Assembly: GCF_014694405.1 (NCBI RefSeq)
Contig: NZ_JAAUWV010000003.1
Location: forward strand, 62,001-126,000
Direction of reading: 5' to 3'
Length of the DNA: 64,000 nucleotides
From: Pseudoalteromonas sp. S16_S37
GTDB lineage: Bacteria > Pseudomonadota > Gammaproteobacteria > Enterobacterales > Alteromonadaceae
In this document: in pieces, positions 48,630-58,523 of the stretch
How the letters are laid out: the number at the start of each line of letters is the position of its first letter
How positions within the stretch are numbered: the first letter of the stretch is position 1
Notes under the pieces: model-generated
The model's input: the letters and a program-made list of their open reading frames with translations, nothing else
Databases searched by the model: none
Told to the model about the DNA's origin: nothing
Program-made: the position numbers and the translations under genes

Positions 48630-51527
48630 TTATTCGTGTGTCACGACGATTAAACGAATAGCATCAAGCTTAAGTTGTGCTTTAGCGATATGGTTGGTTA
48701 ATTCAGTGCGTTGCTTATCAAATACTTTGATCTCTTCGTCACGAATATTCGGGTTGATGGCTTTGAGTGCCTTCAAACGGCTTTGTTCATCATCCATCAC
48801 TGCTAACATCTTTTGCTGTGCTTGTGTTTGAATATTATCAAGTTCACTGGATGCTAATTCATTGGCTTTGGTTATCAACGGATGGATAGCGCTTTGTAGT
48901 GCGTTGGCCAATTTGCTGGCCGTTTGGCGTCCAACTGCAGACAACTGGTTGTTAAATGCATCGAACGCAACGTTTGCCGCTAAGTTGTTTCCTGCCTTAT
49001 CCAACAAAATACGGATCGGCGTTGGCGGCAAAAAGCGACCGAGTTGTAGGGCTTTTGGTGCTGACGCTTCGGCAATAAAAATGAGCTCGACGAAGAATGT
49101 CCCAGCAGGAAGTTTTTTGTTCTTCAAAAGGGCTACCGATGCACTACCAAAATCATCATCACAGATCATATCCATGGTTCCTTGCACCATTGGGTGATCC
49201 CAGCTGATAAAGTGGGCGTCTTCTTGTGATAAAGCCGTTGCACGGTCAAATGTTACGGTAATGCCATCATCTTTTAAACACGGGAATGAGGGGTTAAGCA
49301 TATGCTCTGTTGGCTTTAATATGATGGTGTTTTCACCTTTGTCTTCTTGTGAAACACCAAAAATATCAAATGCATTGATCATGTATGCGGGTAACACCAC
49401 ATCATCATCAAGTTGCTCTATCTGTGCAACCAACTGTTCTGCTTTACCTTGACCACTAGAGTGAAGCTCTAGTAAGCGGTCACGGCCTTGCTCCATTTGG
49501 CTGCGCAATACGCGGTTTTGCTTGGCGACTTGCTCAAGTAATGGATCTAAACTCTCTTCATCACAGTTGTGCTCACCAATTAGCTCTAACAATTCTTCTG
49601 AGAACTCTTTATAAAGTAACTGACCTGTGGTGCTGGTTGTTTCAAAGGCATCTAACCCGTCTTGATACCAACGAAGTAACACTTCTTGTGCAGTGTTTGC
49701 AAAATACGGCACATGAATGTTCACATCAAACTTTTGCCCAATACGGTCAAGACGGCCGATACGTTGCTCAAGTAAGTCTGGATTTAGTGGTAAATCAAAT
49801 AGCACTAAGTGATGCGAAAACTGGAAGTTACGACCTTCAGAGCCAATTTCAGAGCAAAGTAGCACTTGTGCGCTGTCATATTCGTCAGCAAAAAATGCGG
49901 CTGCTCGGTCACGTTCAACAATCGACATACCTTCGTGGAACACCGCGGCTTTAATGGCTTCGCGCTCACGCAGCGTTTGCTCTAAGCTAATTGCTGTTTG
50001 TGCTTCGGCGCAAATCAATAAGACTTTTTCGTGCTTGAGCTGTTTAAGTGTTTCGATTAACCAATCAACACGTGGGTCAAAAGCTGCCCAACCACTGCCT
50101 GCGCCTTCAAATTCTTGGAAAATCTTTTCTGGGAAAAGGGCTCTTAACGCTAACTTTTCAGGGCTTTGAATGCCCCCTATGTTACCTAAAACTGACATGG
50201 CAGTTTTGTATTGTTTGGGTAGCTCAACAGGGTAGCTATGTAATTTACGACTTGGGTAGCCTTCGATGCCACTGCGGCTATTTCTGAACAAAATACGACC
50301 TGTACCATGGCGGTCGAGCAACATAGATAGAATTTCTTGTTTTGCAGACTCATCCCCTTTTTGCGCATCAGCCAGCAAGCTTGAAATATCAGTCTCTTTT
50401 AACAGCTCAACGATGGTTGCTTGGCCTTTGTCATCAAGCTGTCCATCTTGTAGCAGTTGATTGGCTGCATCAGCGACTTCTTTGTAGTTGCTTTCTTCTT
50501 CTACAAACTTGTCGTAATCGTAAAATCTATCAGGGTCAAGTAGTTGCAAGCGTGCGAAATGGCTGTAGTGACCAAGCTGATCAGGCGTTGCTGTTAGCAA
50601 AATAAGCCCCGGAATATCTTGGCTAAGCTCAGCGATACGCTGGTATTCTGTGCTTGGTTTGTCTTTTGTTACTGTTAGGTGGTGCGCTTCATCAATCACC
50701 AATAGATCCCAGTCTGCCAACGTTGCTTGCTCAAACCAGCGACGCTTTTTGGTGATAAATTCAAGGCTAACGAGCACCAGTTGTTCGGTATCAAACACGT
50801 TTGGTGAGTCGGCAAAAGCTTCATCACAACGCTCTTCATCAAAAATAGAAAAACGTAAGTTAAAGCGACGCAGCATCTCAACAAGCCACTGATGCTGTAA
50901 GTTTTCTGGCACCACGATCAATACGCGGTTAGCACGGCCCGTTAATATTTGCTGATGCAAAATCATACCGGCTTCAATGGTTTTACCTAAGCCCACTTCG
51001 TCTGACAGCAGTACGCGTGGTGCAAAGCGTTTACCCACTTCATCAGCTATGTAAAGTTGGTGCGGGATCAGACTTGCTCGTTGCCCAACCACACCTTTTA
51101 AATGTGATTGCTGGCGATTGAATTGGTGCAGCCAAGTTTGGTAGCGCAGAGTGTAGCGGTCAAAACGGTCAACTTGTCCCGCAAACAATCTGTCTTGTGG
51201 CTTATTGAATTTTATAAAGTGATCAAGAAAGATTTCTTTTAAAGTGGTTTTTTCTTGCGTATCGAGACGAGTACCGTGATAGCAAAGTAGATCACCTTGT
51301 TGCTCAAGTTTTTCAACTTGTAATTCCCACTCTTCCACATGGCGAATTATGTCGCCAGGATTAAAAACAACTCGCGTAACGGGCGCTTCTTGCATTGAAT
51401 ATACGCGGCTTTCTCCACTGGCGGGGAACAATATGGTTACTTGGCGGCCCTCTAAAGCCACTATGGTACCTAATCCTAAATCTGATTCAGTGTCACTGAT
51501 CCAGCGCTGACCTAAGGAAAAATTCAT
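48630..51527 (-). CDS. rapA: RNA polymerase-associated ATPase RapA (HepA)
   Basis: 965 residues, the usual RapA length. N-terminal tandem Tudor-like domains (FSLGQRWISDTESDLGLGTI), SWI2/SNF2 motor with Walker A LSDEVGLGKTIEAGMI, DEAH box LLVIDEAHHLTV, motif VI LEQRIGRLDRIGQKFDVNIH, and a C-terminal RapA-specific region. RapA recycles RNA polymerase after transcription, acting on stalled or post-termination complexes. Transcribed alone, divergent from phoH. Confidence 0.96.
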   Translation of the reverse strand: MNFSLGQRWISDTESDLGLGTIVALEGRQVTILFPASGESRVYSMQEAPVTRVVFNPGDIIRHVEEWELQVEKLEQQGDLLCYHGTRLDTQEKTTLKEIFLDHFIKFNKPQDRLFAGQVDRFDRYTLRYQTWLHQFNRQQSHLKGVVGQRASLIPHQLYIADEVGKRFAPRVLLSDEVGLGKTIEAGMILHQQILTGRANRVLIVVPENLQHQWLVEMLRRFNLRFSIFDEERCDEAFADSPNVFDTEQLVLVSLEFITKKRRWFEQATLADWDLLVIDEAHHLTVTKDKPSTEYQRIAELSQDIPGLILLTATPDQLGHYSHFARLQLLDPDRFYDYDKFVEEESNYKEVADAANQLLQDGQLDDKGQATIVELLKETDISSLLADAQKGDESAKQEILSMLLDRHGTGRILFRNSRSGIEGYPSRKLHSYPVELPKQYKTAMSVLGNIGGIQSPEKLALRALFPEKIFQEFEGAGSGWAAFDPRVDWLIETLKQLKHEKVLLICAEAQTAISLEQTLREREAIKAAVFHEGMSIVERDRAAAFFADEYDSAQVLLCSEIGSEGRNFQFSHHLVLFDLPLNPDLLEQRIGRLDRIGQKFDVNIHVPYFANTAQEVLLRWYQDGLDAFETTSTTGQLLYKEFSEELLELIGEHNCDEESLDPLLEQVAKQNRVLRSQMEQGRDRLLELHSSGQGKAEQLVAQIEQLDDDVVLPAYMINAFDIFGVSQEDKGENTIILKPTEHMLNPSFPCLKDDGITVTFDRATALSQEDAHFISWDHPMVQGTMDMICDDDFGSASVALLKNKKLPAGTFFVELIFIAEASAPKALQLGRFLPPTPIRILLDKAGNNLAANVAFDAFNNQLSAVGRQTASKLANALQSAIHPLITKANELASSELDNIQTQAQQKMLAVMDDEQSRLKALKAINPNIRDEEIKVFDKQRTELTNHIAKAQLKLDAIRLIVVTHE

Positions 51528-51801
51528 GTTTGTCTCGTCTTAGCAGAAAAAAGGCGGCTATGTTAACCGTTCGCATGACGTTGTTCAATCTTGTTTATTT
51601 GTAACGAATGTGCCTACTAAAAACTATTAATTAGAAAAGCAAAATGCTCAACTTGTTGTCTAATTAATAAGCAAACGGTTGTCATGAAACGGACTTTTAT
51701 GACAAATAGACTAAACTTGGTTTATAGCCATGCAAATTGTTGGTTCTACCTACAAATGTATTGGGTATAGCATATATCATTGCAAACGACAGGAATGCGC
51801 T

Positions 51802-53208
51802 ATGGGAAAAGATCAAGACCTAGACAGAAAAGTGTACGTGCTTGACACCAACGTACTACTCCACGAACCCCTCGCCTATCTTTCCTTTCAAGAACACGAC
51901 GTGGTGATCCCCATGACCGTACTTGAAGAGCTAGATCACATTAAAGACCGAAAGCGCGATGTAAGTCGTGACGCCAGAGTTGCTATTCGTAGCCTTGACG
52001 ATGTACTTAAAGATGCTTCCCCTGAACAAATGTTAGAAGGAGTGAGATTACCAAGTATTCAATCAGATAAAGAACATGGCCCGCTTGCCCGTGGCAAGTT
52101 GGTTATTGTGAACGATCATTTATTCCCTGATAGCATTTCAGGGTTACCAGGTAACGAGAACGACCATCGCATTATCAACTGTGCGGTGCGTTTACAAAAA
52201 CAATACAGTGAGAAGAAGGTTGTTCTGGTTACTAAAGATATTAATATGCGACTCAAAGCCAAAGGAGCTGGGCTTAAGTTTGTTGAAGATTATCGCACCG
52301 ATCAGTTAATAGATGATATCAAGCTACTCAGTACTGGCTTTTTAAAGATAAGTGGTGACTTTTGGCAAAATGTGGGCGAATGCACTTCAGAGCAGCAAGG
52401 TAGGTATACATTGCATCACGTACCTAAAGCACTGCTTCCGGATGTATTTTGCAATGAATATCTCATTGATGATAGCGAGCACTTTGCGGCTCGTGTGGAT
52501 AGCTATGATGATGAACACATTACCTTAAAAGACCTCAGTCGAGAACGACTGATGCATCAAATGGCTTGGGGTGTAAAGCCCAAAAATATCTATCAAGGTA
52601 TGGCCCTAGATGCATTGTTAGACCCAGACATTGAGTTGGTTATTTTAACTGGCCCAGCGGGTTGTGGTAAAACATTACTGGCATTGGCAAGCGCGCTTGA
52701 GATGATCATTGAGAAGGGTATTTACGATAAAGTAATCGTGACCCGTAATACACCTGAAATTGCTGAAAGCATAGGGTTTTTACCGGGTACCGAAGAAGAA
52801 AAAATGGCACCATGGCTTGCTGCTATTACTGATACTTTAGAGGTGCTACACAAGAACGATGAAAGTCCGATATCTAGTCGTAACTACATTATGGAAAAAG
52901 CCAACATTCAGTTTAAATCGGTAAACTTTATGCGCGGTCGTAGTATTCAAAATGCCGTTGTTATTCTAGATGAAAGTCAAAACCTAACAGCCTCGCAACT
53001 GAAAACTATCATTACACGCTGCGGTGAAGGTACTAAGCTTATCTGTACTGGTAACTTGGCACAGATTGACAGTAACTATTTAACGCCTGTGACATCAGGC
53101 CTAACTTATCTTGTTGAACGTTTTAAACATTTTGAGGGGAGTGCGACGATTAATTTAAACGGAGTTGTACGAAGTCGTTTAGCCTCTTTTGCAGAAGAAA
53201 ACCTATAG
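51802..53208 (+). CDS. PhoH family protein (PIN domain plus PhoH ATPase)
   Basis: 468 residues from ATG 51802 (AGGA upstream); a longer frame from 51730 has no homology. An N-terminal PIN domain (KVYVLDTNVLLHEPLAYLSF, DHRIINCAVRL) is fused to a PhoH NTPase with Walker A in LTGPAGCGKTLLALASALEM and Walker B in AVVILDESQNLT, matching the PhoH2/YlaK class. PhoH2 proteins act as helicase-coupled RNases. An imperfect hairpin (ACAGC/GCTGT, 53219-53248) follows and may terminate it. Confidence 0.92.
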   Translation: MGKDQDLDRKVYVLDTNVLLHEPLAYLSFQEHDVVIPMTVLEELDHIKDRKRDVSRDARVAIRSLDDVLKDASPEQMLEGVRLPSIQSDKEHGPLARGKLVIVNDHLFPDSISGLPGNENDHRIINCAVRLQKQYSEKKVVLVTKDINMRLKAKGAGLKFVEDYRTDQLIDDIKLLSTGFLKISGDFWQNVGECTSEQQGRYTLHHVPKALLPDVFCNEYLIDDSEHFAARVDSYDDEHITLKDLSRERLMHQMAWGVKPKNIYQGMALDALLDPDIELVILTGPAGCGKTLLALASALEMIIEKGIYDKVIVTRNTPEIAESIGFLPGTEEEKMAPWLAAITDTLEVLHKNDESPISSRNYIMEKANIQFKSVNFMRGRSIQNAVVILDESQNLTASQLKTIITRCGEGTKLICTGNLAQIDSNYLTPVTSGLTYLVERFKHFEGSATINLNGVVRSRLASFAEENL

Positions 53209-53314
53209 TAAACCAACGACAGCGGGTCACGATATTGTGGCCTGCTGTAGATCACTTTTAATAGACAAACCTAGCATTACTGGTAATGTTCTTGCTTAAT
53301 AATAAATTAAAAAT

Positions 53315-56300
53315 ATGGCTGTAATGGACAAGAACCAAGATTTTATTCCACTGAAAAAATATCGAACTGCTGCGCTGACAGGATTAGTTATGTCGATATT
53401 TGTGGCTGGTTTTTTATGTCTTCACTTGTATCACATCAAGCTTAATCGCGCATTTGCTGAACATCTGGCCTACTATGAGGCTATCGACACGCAAATCATA
53501 CAAAAGGTGGCTGAGGCCAGTAATGTGATTGACAATATCTTCACTAGTATTGAGCTTCCTCTTAGTTATCAATTTGATGAGTCAATTCTTCAAACCCTTG
53601 AGAAAACGAACAACTATTATCACAAACTTGATGCTAATGGTGGCGAGATAGTCGTTCGCAAGGCTGTGAAAAACGATTTTACTGTGCCTGATAATTGGCA
53701 ACAAATACTGGCTTTAGGGCCTGCATTTAATACCGCTTTGGCATTGATCCCAGCATTGGATGCCATTGCCTATGTCCAAGATGGGCAGTTTGCGTTTGTT
53801 CGTCGCAGAAATACCAACACCAGTCACCTGCTCAGTGCAATGCTTGATGGCAAGTTATCACCAGACTTTTCTAAATATAATTACAGCAGCAGTGCGCGAG
53901 TAAAAGTTGAAGATAAGCATTACTTTAGTATTGCTAAACAAAGCGGCAATGCCAAAGGCGAATATGTCATGCTGGTGTATGACAGTAACGATGTTGCCAA
54001 TTGGCTCAATGATGTCACAGCAGCACATGGCAAAGTTTCTTTGCTTAATAAAGATAAACGTAATTTGCTTAGTGAAGAAGAGGTCATTCTTAGACCCAAA
54101 AACGCTGAGAATAGCGCTATACCATGGCAAGGCGGGGTGCAATTGTATACGTTTAGAGTTCATGAACCTTTAGATGTTGTTTATGAACAAGACGAGATGC
54201 AATTTATCAAGCCGATATTATTTGAGGTGTTGTTAGAGTTTTGCTTTTTATTAACCTTTATGGTTGCGGTATACCTGCTGTTAAGTTGGTTAGGTAATCG
54301 TATCTTTATCCGTCCTGTTAGCTATTTCTTAAACTATTTGACGCATCAGGAAAAAACTCCTAAAAGTACCTTTGATTATGTGATCCCCGTAGATTGGCAG
54401 CCTTGGTTTAGCGCCGTTAAGCAAGTGATCACGCAAAAACAGAGTTTGCTTGAGCAGCTACAGCGCAATAACGAAGTGTTGGATGAACAAGTCCAATCGC
54501 AAAAAAGGGCGTTGTCACGCTCACTCGAAGCAAAAGAACGTCAAGCTGCACTACTTAATACGGTACTAGATAGTGTGCCAGACTTAATCTATTTCAAAAA
54601 TATCGACGGCTCATTTATTGGTTGTAACCGTGCTTTTGAACTGTTTTTGGGCATTGAAAAGTCGCAGTTAGTGGGTCGTGAACAAGGTGAAATCACCAGT
54701 TTATATCCGGAATTATTGGCGCTTGAGCAGCAGATGCGAGTTGAGAAACAGGCAATTACGCAAACGGTTATGCTAGATGATAAAAGTTACATGCTAACCT
54801 TGAGTCCGTTTTTAGATGCGCAACGAGGTTTATTAGGTAGTTTGGGCGTAGCGCGTGATATTACCTCTCAGCAGCAAGCAATCAAGGCACTACAAACCTC
54901 CGAAGAAAACTTCAAAGCCGCGATGGAATATGCGCCAAACGGGGTTATTTTAGTTTCCCTCGATAAAGATGTGCTTGCGATGAATAAAGCGGCGAGAAGA
55001 TATTTAGACTGTACTGAATTTGTGCCTAATATTCATTTATCTTCGTTATTTTCGTCCGATAGTTATTTGGCTATTTCTCACATATTAAGCATGTTACTGA
55101 AGAACACAAAAAATGTGCTGGAGCTGAGTATATCGCAACATGAGCCTTACAACTGGTTGCAATTGAGTGCATCGTTAGTATGGGACAAAAGCAAAGCTGC
55201 TAAATATTATGTGCTGCACTTACAAGATGTTACTAGCTTGACTCAGGCTAGAATAGATGCCGAAAGAGCGACTTTGGCAAAAAGTCGTTTTATTGCCAAT
55301 ATCAGTCATGAAATTCGCACGCCTTTAAATGTTATTCAAGGCTTAGTGGGAATAATGAAAAAACAACAGCTGACTGAGCAGCATTTAGCTATGTTAGCTA
55401 AAGTGGAGCATGCATCAGAGCAACTACTGAGTATGCTTGATAGTATTTTAACGTTTGCCAAGGTTGAGCGACAAAAGCAGGCTGTTTGTATAGAACCATT
55501 TTGTATTGCAACCTTAGTGCAAGATTGCCAAGAGTTGATAGCACCTTTAAGCGAACAAAAGAAATTAACCCTTAGTATCAAAGTAGATGAGCGTATTTGG
55601 CCTGTTTTACAAAGTGACGTAAACAAAATCAAGCAGGTGTTACTGAACTTGCTCAACAATGCGGTTAAGTACACCAAAACCGGTGGCATTGCCTTGAGTA
55701 TGTCTGTGATAGCAAATAGCAAAGAGCAACAGAGTATTCGCTTTTGTGTTGCAGATACTGGCATTGGTATTAAACAAGAAGATCAACAACGACTATTTGA
55801 TGCGTTTACGCAAGGTGATGAGTCATTTTCACGCCAGCATGAAGGAATTGGCTTAGGTTTGGCCATTGTGAAACATGAAGTGTCGCTACTTGGTGGCAAT
55901 ATTTCTTTAAGTAGTGAACCTAGCAAAGGCAGTGAGTTTTATTTTACTTTAAAAATAGATAAAGCTGAGAGTGTTATACCCGATAAGAGTGCGCCGGTAC
56001 TGTGGTTATGCGCAAAAGATAGAATTACGGAGCTGCTTAGACAGAGCAATATCTGTATCGTACACAGTGCCAACGAAGCACTAACTGAGTTGGTGCATGG
56101 TGACTACAAAAGCTTGGTTGTTTGTGACCAAAACGAAGCAAGTGCACTTGCGCAGCATATTCCCAAGCACATAGAAAAACTCAAGTATGTGATAAGTACG
56201 CAACCTGTTTATGCCTTACCAGCATCTAGCTCAACAATTGTGAAAATAATGCCAGAGGCTATGTTTTTACAAAGTGCGTTTTGCTTTTTGTTACACGAGC

Positions 56301-57040
56301 ATGCTATGCCAAAGCTGTCTAATGCCCGACAAGAAGTGTCAGGTTGTTTGTGTCTTGTAGTTGATGACAACGAACTAAATCTAGATATTACGGCGAATAT
56401 GTTACGAACAATGATGGTCAATGTAGTCGTACAGCGTTCAGCGGTTAACTTAGTTGACGTTGTTGCTGTTTTACAGCCAGATATTATATTGATGGATATT
56501 CATATGCCTGGTACGGATGGGTTTCAAGCCACTCAGGCAATTAGGCAGTCGCTCCCTGAATTTACCAGCCCAATAGTTGCGTTGACGGCCAATGCCCAAG
56601 TAACGGAGCGAAAGCGCGCAAAATCCGTTGGCATGAACGGCTATCTAACTAAGCCGGTGTCACAAACTCAGTTACATCAAACACTACAACAGCATATAGC
56701 AAGTGAAGCGGCTTTTTTTGATGGTCAATTGGCTTTGCAACAAATGATGGGGAATGCTGAATTATTAAACAAAATGCTTGATAAATTTGCCAAAATGTGT
56801 ACAGAATATTTGCAAAAGGTTAGTGTGCAAACTGATACAGCCAAGCTACAAATGATGGCGCACAATATTAAAGGTGCGGCTGGTGGAATTGGCTTTATCG
56901 CGCTCTCAGAAGCTGCCATGCAACTAGAGCAACATCTAAAAGAGACTAATCAGCTGCAAGAAAGTCATTTAGTTGCACACTTAATTATGCGTTTAACTCA
57001 AGTTCGTGAGTATATATCGATGCAGTACAAAGGGGAGTAG
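53315..57040 (+). CDS. Hybrid sensor histidine kinase with PAS, REC and Hpt domains
   Basis: 1241 residues. A periplasmic sensor (~45-300) sits between two membrane spans (~20-43 and ~303-327); then a coiled coil, a PAS domain (~415-520, PDLIYFKNIDGSFIGCNRAF), a second PAS (~530-640), HisKA with H665 in FIANISHEIRTPLNVI, HATPase (LLNLLNNAVKYT, ADTGIGI, GIGLGLAI), a receiver with D1061 (ILMDIHMPGTDG) and an Hpt domain with H1183 (MAHNIKGAAGGIGF). All phosphorelay residues are present. The response-regulator gene follows immediately (TAGATG). Confidence 0.93.
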   Translation: MAVMDKNQDFIPLKKYRTAALTGLVMSIFVAGFLCLHLYHIKLNRAFAEHLAYYEAIDTQIIQKVAEASNVIDNIFTSIELPLSYQFDESILQTLEKTNNYYHKLDANGGEIVVRKAVKNDFTVPDNWQQILALGPAFNTALALIPALDAIAYVQDGQFAFVRRRNTNTSHLLSAMLDGKLSPDFSKYNYSSSARVKVEDKHYFSIAKQSGNAKGEYVMLVYDSNDVANWLNDVTAAHGKVSLLNKDKRNLLSEEEVILRPKNAENSAIPWQGGVQLYTFRVHEPLDVVYEQDEMQFIKPILFEVLLEFCFLLTFMVAVYLLLSWLGNRIFIRPVSYFLNYLTHQEKTPKSTFDYVIPVDWQPWFSAVKQVITQKQSLLEQLQRNNEVLDEQVQSQKRALSRSLEAKERQAALLNTVLDSVPDLIYFKNIDGSFIGCNRAFELFLGIEKSQLVGREQGEITSLYPELLALEQQMRVEKQAITQTVMLDDKSYMLTLSPFLDAQRGLLGSLGVARDITSQQQAIKALQTSEENFKAAMEYAPNGVILVSLDKDVLAMNKAARRYLDCTEFVPNIHLSSLFSSDSYLAISHILSMLLKNTKNVLELSISQHEPYNWLQLSASLVWDKSKAAKYYVLHLQDVTSLTQARIDAERATLAKSRFIANISHEIRTPLNVIQGLVGIMKKQQLTEQHLAMLAKVEHASEQLLSMLDSILTFAKVERQKQAVCIEPFCIATLVQDCQELIAPLSEQKKLTLSIKVDERIWPVLQSDVNKIKQVLLNLLNNAVKYTKTGGIALSMSVIANSKEQQSIRFCVADTGIGIKQEDQQRLFDAFTQGDESFSRQHEGIGLGLAIVKHEVSLLGGNISLSSEPSKGSEFYFTLKIDKAESVIPDKSAPVLWLCAKDRITELLRQSNICIVHSANEALTELVHGDYKSLVVCDQNEASALAQHIPKHIEKLKYVISTQPVYALPASSSTIVKIMPEAMFLQSAFCFLLHEHAMPKLSNARQEVSGCLCLVVDDNELNLDITANMLRTMMVNVVVQRSAVNLVDVVAVLQPDIILMDIHMPGTDGFQATQAIRQSLPEFTSPIVALTANAQVTERKRAKSVGMNGYLTKPVSQTQLHQTLQQHIASEAAFFDGQLALQQMMGNAELLNKMLDKFAKMCTEYLQKVSVQTDTAKLQMMAHNIKGAAGGIGFIALSEAAMQLEQHLKETNQLQESHLVAHLIMRLTQVREYISMQYKGE

Positions 57041-57943
57041 ATGATAAGCAGTGCGCATGTTCTTGTAGTTGATAGTGATCCCCTAAACCGTGTGGTACTT
57101 GAAAATACGCTGAGTGAAGATTGCCAAGTTACCTTGTGTGAGAATTCAGACACCGCATTGCAAGTGATTGCGACAAACAACATCGACTTAATCATCACCG
57201 ACATCACGTTACTTGAGCGCAGTGGTGCTTTGTTTTTACAAAAGTTAAAAGAGTCTCCCACAACCTACATGATCCCAGTCATCATAATTTCTTCGAGTAA
57301 CAGTTACAGCGATGAAGCAAAAGGATTGCAGATGGGAGCGGTCGATTACATAACCAAGCCATTTAGCCCCTTAATTGTAAAAGCACGCGTTAAAATTCAT
57401 TTAGCATTAAAGCAAAAAAGTGATTTATTGGAAAAGTTGGCTTGTATTGATGGGCTTACCGAGTTGCCAAATCGCCGCCTGCTAGACAAGCATTTGGCGC
57501 AGCAATGGCAGTTATGTCAAAGTACTCAGCAAAGCTTAGTTTTGATGCTAGTCGATATAGACTACTTTAAAGCTTATAACGATGTACATGGGTTTGCTGG
57601 AGGGGATGAATGCTTAGTAAAAGTGGCACATGCACTTGAATTGGTAATTCATCAACAGCAAGGTTTTGTTGCACGATATGATGGGGTGAGGTTTTGTGTT
57701 GTTGTCAAAGGCCTTAATTCACAACAAGTTGAGTTGCTTTGTGACAGCATGCATGATGCGGTAGAACAATTATTACTTCCCCATAAAGCGTCTCCGATAT
57801 GTGCACATGTGAGTATTAGTATTGGCACCGCCATCGTGTCAAAAGATTACTCTTTGGGTATAGAAAATTGTTTTAAAGATGCTGATTGCGCTTTGTCTTT
57901 TGCTCACGCTAATCAAGAGCGTATGGTTATGGTAAATAGGTGA
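57041..57943 (+). CDS. Response regulator with degenerate GGDEF domain
   Basis: 300 residues. A REC domain (1-125) with acceptor D54 (LIITDITLLERSG) and PVIIISSSNSY...AVDYITKPF is followed by a GGDEF-family domain (~135-300): DGLTELPNRRLLDKHLAQ, VDIDYFKAYNDVHGFAGGDE. The active-site loop reads R-Y-D214-G-V-R-F218 instead of GGDEF, so cyclic-di-GMP synthesis is improbable. It starts directly after the hybrid-kinase stop and is the likely relay partner. It may serve as a c-di-GMP or protein-binding output (inference). Confidence 0.88.
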   Translation: MISSAHVLVVDSDPLNRVVLENTLSEDCQVTLCENSDTALQVIATNNIDLIITDITLLERSGALFLQKLKESPTTYMIPVIIISSSNSYSDEAKGLQMGAVDYITKPFSPLIVKARVKIHLALKQKSDLLEKLACIDGLTELPNRRLLDKHLAQQWQLCQSTQQSLVLMLVDIDYFKAYNDVHGFAGGDECLVKVAHALELVIHQQQGFVARYDGVRFCVVVKGLNSQQVELLCDSMHDAVEQLLLPHKASPICAHVSISIGTAIVSKDYSLGIENCFKDADCALSFAHANQERMVMVNR

Positions 57944-57961
57944 GAAGAAGAACTTCTCACC
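57939..57961. terminator. Hairpin at the end of the response-regulator gene
   Basis: GGTGAGAAG (57939-57947) pairs with CTTCTCACC (57953-57961), 9 bp perfect, covering the stop codon. It separates two convergent genes; no long U-run on either side. Confidence 0.55.
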
Positions 57962-57980
57962 GAATAGGTTAACCTTGTTG

Positions 57981-58355
57981 TTATAAAATCTCAGTCATGG
58001 CGCTTTCACCAAAGCCGATTAATTTTGAGTCTTTAAAAACCAATGGAGTACACTCGTCTTTGGTAATTTTTCCATCAGAGTGTTTGCTGTTCGTTGCAAA
58101 GTATAAAACTTGGTAAACGTTATCGCCTTTTTTTACTAACTCAGTAAACTCTGGGGTATCGAATGAGTCTAAGACGCTTTGATAATCGGCACCTAAGCTA
58201 AGTTGAGCTATTTTCTTACGGTTATCTTGAAACGTTCTTTCCCAATTACCGCTGTTTTTCACCCAGCCATGTTCCACCTCACCGTCTGACACAGCAACAA
58301 TACAGCCTGAAAGTAATGGAGTAGCAAGCGCAGCAACTAAAAGTAGTTTTTTCAT
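57981..58355 (-). CDS. DUF3192 lipoprotein
   Basis: 124 residues. Signal peptide with lipobox LLSGCIVAVS (Cys ~18), then WERTFQDNRKKIAQLSLGAD, VYQVLYFATNSKHSDGKITK and DECTPLVFKDSKLIGFGESA, characteristic of DUF3192, a gammaproteobacterial family of unknown role. AAGGAT lies before the ATG. The fold recalls SmpA/OmlA-type small envelope lipoproteins. Confidence 0.85.
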   Translation of the reverse strand: MKKLLLVAALATPLLSGCIVAVSDGEVEHGWVKNSGNWERTFQDNRKKIAQLSLGADYQSVLDSFDTPEFTELVKKGDNVYQVLYFATNSKHSDGKITKDECTPLVFKDSKLIGFGESAMTEIL

Positions 58356-58523
58356 CTTAATATGATCCTTAACAGTATTTGATCATATTAAAGCAAAATC
58401 ATTGCCAAAAAAGAAAAAGTATTTTGTATCATAACGTTACACTGTGTTGCTAATTATTTCATTGGTAACAAAACTAACACAGTTAGCTAATATAACTACT
58501 TTTTGGTCATAAAAACCACCTTA

